10,642 nucleotides of DNA from Pseudomonadota bacterium (GTDB taxonomy: Bacteria; Pseudomonadota; Alphaproteobacteria; Caulobacterales; Caulobacteraceae), in assembly GCA_023436945.1 (NCBI GenBank), contig JAEZHG010000277.1, positions 1-10,642 of the forward strand, read 5' to 3'. A model generated the notes under the pieces. It made no database searches, was not told where the DNA came from, and was given only the letters and a program-made list of their open reading frames with translations. A program made the translations under genes and the position numbers. Below, one piece after another: positions 5,861-10,642 of the stretch. Every line of letters begins with the position of its first letter. Within the stretch, counting starts at the first letter, position 1.

Positions 5861-7662
5861 GCGCCGCGCCGCTGATGGGTCTGACCCGCGAACAGATCGC
5901 CGCCGCGCCTTTGCGCGATGCGGCACTGCTGCCGGTTGATATCGAGGTGCGTCGCGAGGCCGATGGCACACTTTATCTCCAGTCTCGCATTCCGCTGGCC
6001 CCATATGATTTCAACCTGCCGCGCCGCTTTGCAGAGGGTGCCGCCCGCCAGGGCGACAAGGCCGCCATCGCGCGCCGTGCACCGGGAGGTGGCGACTGGA
6101 TCAAGGTGTCCTATGCCCAGCTGAAGCGGAACTGCGACGGCTTTACCCAGTGGCTTCTGGACCTCGACGTGCAGGGCACGGTGCTGTTGGTATCGTCCAA
6201 CTCCGCCCTGTTCTCGACCGTCACCTATGGTGGCTGGGCATCGGGCCGTCCGGTCTGCCCCGCCAGCCCGATGATGGTGGCTCTGGGCGGTGATCTGGGT
6301 CGTCTGCGCCATGTGGTGAACAAGGCCAAGCCCGCCGTGATTGTGGCCGAGACCGCCGCCATCGCTGCCGCCTTCGCCAAGATCGATACCGGTAACGCCA
6401 TCATCGTCTGCGGCGAGGATGTGGAGGGCACCACGCCTTTCGCCTCCGTCATCGCCACTGAGCCGACCGATGCGGTGAATGCCAGCATCGAGGGCCTGAA
6501 ACCGGAAACCGTCTCGGCCTATATGCTGACCTCCGGCTCGACCGGCCTGCCCAAGCTGGTGGAACTGACCATCGGTGCGCTGGGAGCCAATACCGCCCAG
6601 TGCCAGCAGACCGTCGGCAAGGCCGCGGGCTGGAGCGATGTGATGATGGACTGGCTGCCGTGGCACCATGCTGCGGGTGCCTTTGCCATGCGCACCACCC
6701 TTCTGGAAGGCGGTACCTTCTACATCGACGACGGCAAGCCCATGCCGGGCCTGTTTGACCAGTCGATCAAGAACCTGACCGAGGTCAGCGTCGGCTATTA
6801 CAACAATGTGCCACTGGGCTACGTCATGCTGGCCGATGCGCTGGAAGCGAACGACGCCCTGCGTAAGACCTTCTTCGAGCGCGTGCGGATGATGCTGTTC
6901 GGTGGTGCAGGCCTGACGCAGGCTGTGTTCGACCGTCTGCAGGCCTGCGCCGTGTCGGAATGCGGCCACCGCGTGATGCTGACCAGCGGCTATGGCTCGA
7001 CCGAGACCGGCTCGGCCATCACCGTCACCCACTACGAGACCGACAAGGTGGGCCTGGGCCTGCCGGTGCCGGGTTGCGTGCTGAAACTGGTGCCGGTCGG
7101 TGACCGCTACGAGCTACGCGCCTCCGGCCCCAGCCTGTCGAACGGTTATCTGGACGAACCTGAAAAGACCGCCGAGGCCTTTGACGAAGAGGGCTTCTAC
7201 CGTTCGGGTGACCTGTGCGTTTTCCACGATCCGGAACGCCCCGAGCTGGGTCTGGCCTTTGCGGGCCGTGCCGCCGAAGAGTTCAAGCTGCTCAACGGCA
7301 ACTGGGTCTATGGCGGTCACCTGCGCGAGCAGATCCTGAAACACCTCGACCCGCTGGCGCTCGATTTGGTGCTGTGTGACGAGAACCGCCCCTATCTGAC
7401 GGCAATCGTCTGGACCAAGGCTGCCAATGCCGAGGCCGAGATCGCCGAGCGTCTGAAGGCATTCAATGCCGGCCAGTCGGGCGGCAACCGCATCCGCCGC
7501 ATTCTGTTCCCCGATACGCCGCCGAACCCGAACAAGCACGAGCTGTCGGACAAAGGCACGGTCAACCGCCGCGCCGTTCTGGATAACCGCAAGGACTTGG
7601 TCGAGCGCCTGTTTGCCGATCAGCCGGACGAAGGCGTCATCATTCTGGAGGCCGCCAAATGA
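5857..7662 (+). CDS. AMP-binding acyl/aryl-CoA ligase, feruloyl-CoA-synthase-like
   Basis: This 601-residue ANL-superfamily enzyme activates a carboxylic acid to its acyl-AMP and then the CoA thioester. The phosphate loop is TSGSTGLPKLV (225-235). Other core motifs are LPWHHAAG (267-274), YGSTETGS (379-386), YRSGDL (448-453, D452 for the ribose) and G470-R471 at the hinge. The C-terminal part reads NKHELSDKGTVNRRAV, with K566 as the likely catalytic lysine. This D-K-G-x-x-N-x-R-A form is typical of feruloyl-CoA synthases rather than the common P-K-T-x-S-G-K. The length also fits that family (about 600). The phosphate loop has Leu after Lys where Gly or Ala is usual. The start overlaps the previous stop (ATGA), as does its stop with the next start. 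Ferulate is only one candidate: no enoyl-CoA hydratase/aldolase or vanillin dehydrogenase gene is nearby, so the substrate may differ. Confidence 0.9.
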   Translation: MSAAPLMGLTREQIAAAPLRDAALLPVDIEVRREADGTLYLQSRIPLAPYDFNLPRRFAEGAARQGDKAAIARRAPGGGDWIKVSYAQLKRNCDGFTQWLLDLDVQGTVLLVSSNSALFSTVTYGGWASGRPVCPASPMMVALGGDLGRLRHVVNKAKPAVIVAETAAIAAAFAKIDTGNAIIVCGEDVEGTTPFASVIATEPTDAVNASIEGLKPETVSAYMLTSGSTGLPKLVELTIGALGANTAQCQQTVGKAAGWSDVMMDWLPWHHAAGAFAMRTTLLEGGTFYIDDGKPMPGLFDQSIKNLTEVSVGYYNNVPLGYVMLADALEANDALRKTFFERVRMMLFGGAGLTQAVFDRLQACAVSECGHRVMLTSGYGSTETGSAITVTHYETDKVGLGLPVPGCVLKLVPVGDRYELRASGPSLSNGYLDEPEKTAEAFDEEGFYRSGDLCVFHDPERPELGLAFAGRAAEEFKLLNGNWVYGGHLREQILKHLDPLALDLVLCDENRPYLTAIVWTKAANAEAEIAERLKAFNAGQSGGNRIRRILFPDTPPNPNKHELSDKGTVNRRAVLDNRKDLVERLFADQPDEGVIILEAAK

Positions 7663-8189
7663 GCCACCATCCTGAAATTCAGGCCCTTCTGGACAAGCAG
7701 GCCATCACCGAAGTCATCCACCAGTATCTGCGCGGTGCCGACCGTGCGGATGCCGAGCTGATCGGCCAGTGCTATCACCCTGACGCTTGGGAAGATCATG
7801 GTGGCGTCTATGACGGTCCGGCCGATGCCTATGTGGCGGTCATGGCCAAGATGCTCCCGCGCTCGGGCGTGATGAACCATCCGGCGACCCACATCCTGAT
7901 CGAACTGGATGGAGAGAAGGCCAAGGCCGAGCACTACATCTTCGCCTTCGCGCGCATGAAAAAGAAGGACGGCGAGGAGCTGGACACCTTCACTCTAGCG
8001 CGCGCCATCGACCGTTTCGAAAAGCGTGACGGTGCATGGAAGATCGCCCGCCGCACGCTTGTCTGGGAATGGAACCACGACAGCGCCACTGCCGAGAACT
8101 GGGGTGCGGGCATGATCACGCCTGACCCGTCCAAACTGGTGCGCTCGGCCAAAAAGCCGCACGACGCCCTTTATGCCGAGGTGAAGTGA
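7659..8189 (+). CDS. SnoaL-like (PF13577-type) dehydratase/isomerase-like protein
   Basis: This 176-residue NTF2-fold protein is of the group that includes scytalone dehydratase, the dehydrochlorinase LinA and the bile-acid dehydratase BaiE. The visible pattern is an N-terminal helix with DKQAITEVIHQYLRGADRAD (12-31), then YHPDAWEDHGGVYDG (39-53), NHPATHIL (73-80) and DRFEKRDGAWKIARRTL (118-134). By alignment from memory with LinA, D28 and H78 fall at its catalytic Asp25/His73 pair, and the KRDGAWK segment matches LinA's RRDGVWK. A general-base elimination, hydration or isomerisation is therefore plausible. It shares only the fold with the other small protein of the cluster (5420-5860), so they are not tandem copies. 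It overlaps the ligase by ATGA, and its TGA shares a base with the SDR start (TGATG). The substrate is unknown; a halogenated compound is not implied. Confidence 0.85.
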   Translation: MSHHPEIQALLDKQAITEVIHQYLRGADRADAELIGQCYHPDAWEDHGGVYDGPADAYVAVMAKMLPRSGVMNHPATHILIELDGEKAKAEHYIFAFARMKKKDGEELDTFTLARAIDRFEKRDGAWKIARRTLVWEWNHDSATAENWGAGMITPDPSKLVRSAKKPHDALYAEVK

Positions 8190-8947
8190 TGGATATCGCC
8201 AACAGCGTCGCCATCGTAACGGGTGCAAACCGTGGCATCGGCGAAGCCTTCGTCCGCGCCCTGATCGAGCAGGGCGCAGCCAAGGTCTATGCCGGAGCGC
8301 GCAACGCCGCCTCAGCCCAGCATCTGGTAGAAGAGTTCGGCGATAAGGTCGTGGCTCTGGAACTGGACGTGACCAAGGAAGATCAGGTCGCGGCCGCAGC
8401 TGCCAAATGCACTGACGCGTCGATCGTCATCAACAATGCCGGTGCCTTCCTAAACCAGCGCCTGATCGGGGCCGACACCATGGCCGCCGCCCGCGAGGAG
8501 ATGGAGGTCAACTATTTCGGCGTCCTGTCCATGTCGCGTGCCTTTGCGCCGGTGCTAAAGGAAAACGGTGGCGGAGCCATCGTGAACGTTCTGTCGGCGG
8601 GCGGTCTTTGCGCCATGCCGGTGATGGGCGGTTACAGCCCGTCCAAATTCGCGGCCAAGGCGGCCACCACCTGCATCCGTGCCGAGCTGGCCCCGCAGGG
8701 CACGTCGGTCACGGCTCTGTTCGTCGGCTCCGTCGATACCCGCATGGCCTCGCACGTCGAGGGCAAGAAGGAGCGTCCAGAGGATATCGCCCGCGTCGGT
8801 CTGTCGGCCATCAAGCGCAAGCTGGACGAGGCGGACACCGACCGCATGGTGCTGGAAGTCCGTGCCGCGCTGGCGCGTGACCCTAAGGGGCATGAGCGGG
8901 CACTGGCGCGGATGCTGTTCGCCGACAGCATCAAGACCGGACACTAA
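8189..8947 (+). CDS. Classical short-chain dehydrogenase/reductase (SDR)
   Basis: This 252-residue NAD(P)-dependent oxidoreductase probably oxidises a hydroxyl or reduces a keto group on the pathway intermediate. The nucleotide loop is TGANRGIG (11-18), D60-V follows beta-3, and NNAG is at 82-85. The catalytic set is N108, S136, Y149 and K153 (YSPSK). After the active site the sequence reads VGSVDTRMA instead of the usual PG motif. An Arg at 15 in the loop and GARN (36-39) after beta-2 hint at NADP(H), but this is not decisive. I chose ATG 8189, which overlaps the upstream TGA by one base, over GTG 8186 one codon earlier. The coupling places it in the same operon as the ligase and the SnoaL-like protein. 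Confidence 0.93.
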   Translation: MDIANSVAIVTGANRGIGEAFVRALIEQGAAKVYAGARNAASAQHLVEEFGDKVVALELDVTKEDQVAAAAAKCTDASIVINNAGAFLNQRLIGADTMAAAREEMEVNYFGVLSMSRAFAPVLKENGGGAIVNVLSAGGLCAMPVMGGYSPSKFAAKAATTCIRAELAPQGTSVTALFVGSVDTRMASHVEGKKERPEDIARVGLSAIKRKLDEADTDRMVLEVRAALARDPKGHERALARMLFADSIKTGH

Positions 8948-8954
8948 ACATAAC

Positions 8955-8970
8955 GGGCCGCAAAAGGCCC
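8955..8970 (+). other. Short hairpin between SDR and DUF1295 genes
   Basis: GGGCC (8955-8959) and GGCCC (8966-8970) form a perfect 5-bp stem with a 6-base A-rich loop and no T-run. It lies in the 42-base gap, immediately before the next ribosome binding site (AGGGGGAG, 8974-8981). It is too weak to be a terminator; a translational or stability role is possible. Confidence 0.3.
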
Positions 8971-8989
8971 ATGAGGGGGAGAATTGCAG

Positions 8990-9787
8990 ATGGAACTTGC
9001 GACCATACTGCTGGTGAATGCGGGCGTTGCCGCCGTGGCATTCTTTATCGTCTGGCTGATTTCTGTGCGGATCAAGGACCCGACCCTGATCGACAGCTAT
9101 TGGGGTCTGGGCATGCCGATTTTGGCTCTGTCCACCTATCTGCAGGTGGATGAGCCGTCGATGCGCCACTGGCTCCTGCTGGGTATCAGCGCGGTCTGGG
9201 GCGTGCGTCTGTGGGGCTATATGATCCGTCGCTGGCGCGTGCAGGGTCCGGACCGCCGCTATGAGCGCCTTTACGAGAAGGCCAAGGAGAGCAAGGGCTG
9301 GAGCTTTGGCCTGTTCTGCGCCATCAGCGTTTGCGCCACCCAGATGCCGCTGCAGTTCCTCGTCTCGCTTCCGGTGCAGTTGGGCCAGATCGATAGCGTT
9401 CCGGCTGCCGTCGGCGTCATCGGCTGGATCGGCGTGGCGATCTCGCTTTTCGGCCTGATCTTCGAATGCATCGCTGACTGGCAGCTGAGCCAGTTCAAGA
9501 AGGACCCGTCCAACAAGGGCAAGGTCATGCAGTCAGGCCTGTGGCGCTATTCGCGTCACCCGAACTATTTCGGCGAGGCACTGGTCTGGTGGGGGCTGTA
9601 TATGGTCGCCGCCGAGAGCTTCACCGGTCTGTTCGCCGTTGTCGGTCCGGCCTTCCTGACCTGGACCCTGATGAAGTGGTCGGGCGCGCCGACGATGGAA
9701 TACCGCATGCGCAAGACCAAGCCGGAATATGCCGACTATATCGCGCGCACCTCGGGCTTCATCCCGATGCCGCCGAAGAAGATCTGA
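8990..9787 (+). CDS. DUF1295 integral membrane protein (steroid 5-alpha-reductase/ICMT-related)
   Basis: This 265-residue inner-membrane protein has about six hydrophobic segments (around 5-25, 38-52, 61-78, 108-128, 138-160 and 196-227). The C-terminal signature is clear: ECIADWQLSQFKKDP (159-173), then SGLWRYSRHPNYFGE (182-196) and WWG (200-202). This is shared by DUF1295 proteins, the steroid 5-alpha-reductase C-terminal domain and isoprenylcysteine methyltransferases, where the RHPNY region binds NADPH or S-adenosylmethionine. By association with the SDR, I favour NADPH-dependent reduction of a hydrophobic enone, but methylation is not excluded. ATG 8990 is placed 8 bases after AGGGGGAG; a TTG two codons upstream is less likely. 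It is the last gene of the cluster, followed by a terminator. It may be in the same transcript, since the 42-base gap holds no terminator. Confidence 0.88.
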   Translation: MELATILLVNAGVAAVAFFIVWLISVRIKDPTLIDSYWGLGMPILALSTYLQVDEPSMRHWLLLGISAVWGVRLWGYMIRRWRVQGPDRRYERLYEKAKESKGWSFGLFCAISVCATQMPLQFLVSLPVQLGQIDSVPAAVGVIGWIGVAISLFGLIFECIADWQLSQFKKDPSNKGKVMQSGLWRYSRHPNYFGEALVWWGLYMVAAESFTGLFAVVGPAFLTWTLMKWSGAPTMEYRMRKTKPEYADYIARTSGFIPMPPKKI

Positions 9788-9799
9788 TCTTCCGATCAG
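9784..9799. repeat. Small perfect hairpin over the DUF1295 stop codon
   Basis: CTGATC (9784-9789) and GATCAG (9794-9799) are perfect inverted copies with a 4-base loop. The stem includes the TGA stop. No T-run follows; the true terminator begins 13 bases later. It may be chance or a 3' end stabiliser. Confidence 0.3.
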
Positions 9800-9811
9800 C
9801 GTGAAAAGAAG

Positions 9812-9844
9812 AAGGGCGCGGGATTATCTCCCGCGCCCTTTTTT
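9812..9844. terminator. Bidirectional rho-independent terminator between convergent genes
   Basis: AAGGGCGCGGGA (9812-9823) pairs perfectly with TCCCGCGCCCTT (9829-9840) across a 5-base loop. It is followed by T residues through 9844 on the plus strand, and preceded by an A-rich stretch (9804-9813) that gives T-rich RNA on the minus strand. It therefore serves both the DUF1295 gene and the convergent dehydrogenase-like gene. Confidence 0.93.
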
Positions 9845-9855
9845 GTTGGCCTTTA

Positions 9856-10642
9856 TCAGCGGCCCTGCCATGCCCCCGAGGGGTAGAAGGCGAAGAAGCC
9901 TGCGGGGGCGGCGACCACATCGTGGATGCCGCGCAGGGCCCCTGAAACGGTGGCGTCTGTCAGGGCGCGCGATTGCGGCTTGGTGGGGTCGCCCTCGTCG
10001 ATGGAGAAGGTCATGGTCATGTTCGGGCGGCCCTTGATGTCCACGACCCAGTGACCGTTGGTGTCCTTGCCGTGCAGCTTGGGGTCAGAGGTCCACAGAA
10101 TGGACAGGGTGAAGCTGACGTCCTGCGAATAGCGCGCGGTCCAGCGCCATTCGGTAGCGGCGACCGTGCCCTGTTTGATGGTACCCGCGCCGATTTCCAT
10201 GTCGTGGGGGGCGAGCGTCAGGGCGTGTTCTGGCGTGATCTCGATTAGTTCGACATTCAGCGCCTTGCCGACGAAGTGAAGGATTTCGCTGAACAGGGCG
10301 GTGTACATACCCGCCAGAGGTCCTTTGGTGATGTCGTTGACCGCAGGGTCGGCACCAAAGCCCATCAGGCCGAACACGAACTCCTTCGACACCATCTCGG
10401 AGGCATCGACGGTTTCGCAGACGGTGATGCTGTCCAGTTCGGAGCTAAAGCCCGTCGCGGCCAAAACGATGCGCTCGATAAAGCCGCCGGGGTTTACGCC
10501 GAGACCTGCCAGAGTCGAATTGCCCTTTTCACAGGCAGCTTTCAGCGGCCCCCAATAGGCTTCGTCATGGGCCATCGGATAGTGGAAGCCCGCCGTCGAG
10601 ATGACGTTCTTTCCGCTTTCCAGCAGGCGAACCACATCGGCG
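9856..10642 (-). CDS. DapB/2,4-diaminopentanoate-dehydrogenase-like oxidoreductase, 3' part
   Basis: The last 261 residues of a protein whose start lies beyond the right edge; the frame is open to the end of the window. The visible part begins ADVVRLLESGKNVISTAGF, the typical end of a Rossmann NAD(P) domain in dihydrodipicolinate-reductase-like proteins. GLGVNPGGFIERIVLAATG follows, corresponding to the GxNPG stretch of that superfamily. The rest resembles the C-terminal domain of 2,4-diaminopentanoate dehydrogenase-like proteins. A full protein would be about 350 residues, so roughly 90 are missing. Many members are annotated as dihydrodipicolinate reductase but sit in catabolic clusters and do not make lysine. 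It converges on the six-gene cluster and shares its terminator. It could be part of the same pathway under its own promoter, but that is inference. Confidence 0.8.
   Translation of the reverse strand, partial: ADVVRLLESGKNVISTAGFHYPMAHDEAYWGPLKAACEKGNSTLAGLGVNPGGFIERIVLAATGFSSELDSITVCETVDASEMVSKEFVFGLMGFGADPAVNDITKGPLAGMYTALFSEILHFVGKALNVELIEITPEHALTLAPHDMEIGAGTIKQGTVAATEWRWTARYSQDVSFTLSILWTSDPKLHGKDTNGHWVVDIKGRPNMTMTFSIDEGDPTKPQSRALTDATVSGALRGIHDVVAAPAGFFAFYPSGAWQGR

Noticed and set aside
5767..7032. Minus-strand frame of 421 codons opposite the ligase
   Set aside because: Antisense shadow: His/Gly/Arg-rich composition, spans a gene boundary and has no credible ribosome binding site.
8555..9169. 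Minus-strand frame of 204 codons over the SDR/DUF1295 junction
   Set aside because: Shadow of two real genes, with no motifs of its own.
4120..9787. Reading the cluster as a ferulate-to-vanillin pathway
   Set aside because: Only the ligase supports it; the hydratase/aldolase and vanillin dehydrogenase genes are missing from the window.
9729..10248. Plus-strand frames over the DUF1295 end and opposite the dehydrogenase-like gene
   Set aside because: They run through the terminator or lie antisense to a recognisable protein, and are Arg/Gly-rich without motifs.
1..10642. Defence system, prophage, CRISPR array or insertion sequence
   Set aside because: I saw no transposase, integrase, nuclease, Cas-type protein or regularly spaced repeat array. 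The genes look like ordinary chromosomal metabolism.

Overview
The window reads as ordinary, densely coded chromosome from an alphaproteobacterium. A Sphingomonadales or Caulobacterales relative is my best guess. This rests on a GC-rich third codon position, G-rich ribosome binding sites, and the style of the feruloyl-CoA-synthase-like ligase, DUF1295 protein and secreted M14 peptidase. I cannot place the genus. I see no tRNA, rRNA, CRISPR array, insertion sequence or phage gene.

Layout, left to right. Positions 1-153 are non-coding and hold two inverted repeats. The first contains GTATATAC, which matches the operator consensus of HutC-type GntR regulators. A GntR/UTRA repressor gene follows (154-990). 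Next comes a free-standing gene for a large exported M14 zinc carboxypeptidase with a glutamine-amidotransferase-like C-terminal domain (1180-3978), closed by a strong UUCG-loop terminator (4005-4031).

The core of the window is a six-gene, same-strand cluster at 4120-9787. It encodes an SCP2-type thiolase, a small NTF2/SnoaL-fold protein, a feruloyl-CoA-synthase-like acyl/aryl-CoA ligase, a second and dissimilar SnoaL-like protein with a LinA/scytalone-dehydratase-type Asp/His pair, a classical short-chain dehydrogenase, and a DUF1295 (steroid 5-alpha-reductase-related) membrane protein. Three of the junctions overlap (ATGA, ATGA, TGATG), so the middle four genes are almost certainly one translationally coupled operon. 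A terminator (9812-9844) ends the cluster. It also serves a convergent gene entering from the right, the C-terminal part of a DapB/2,4-diaminopentanoate-dehydrogenase-like oxidoreductase.

Taken together, the cluster looks like a CoA-dependent catabolic route. The ligase would activate a carboxylic acid. A SnoaL-like protein would hydrate or dehydrate, or otherwise rearrange, the ring or side chain. The SDR would oxidise or reduce a hydroxyl/keto group, the thiolase would release an acyl-CoA unit, and the DUF1295 protein may reduce an enone or methylate a product at the membrane. No acyl-CoA dehydrogenase or crotonase-type hydratase is present, so this is not a textbook beta-oxidation set. The substrate (phenylpropanoid, terpenoid or steroid-like acid) cannot be read from sequence alone.
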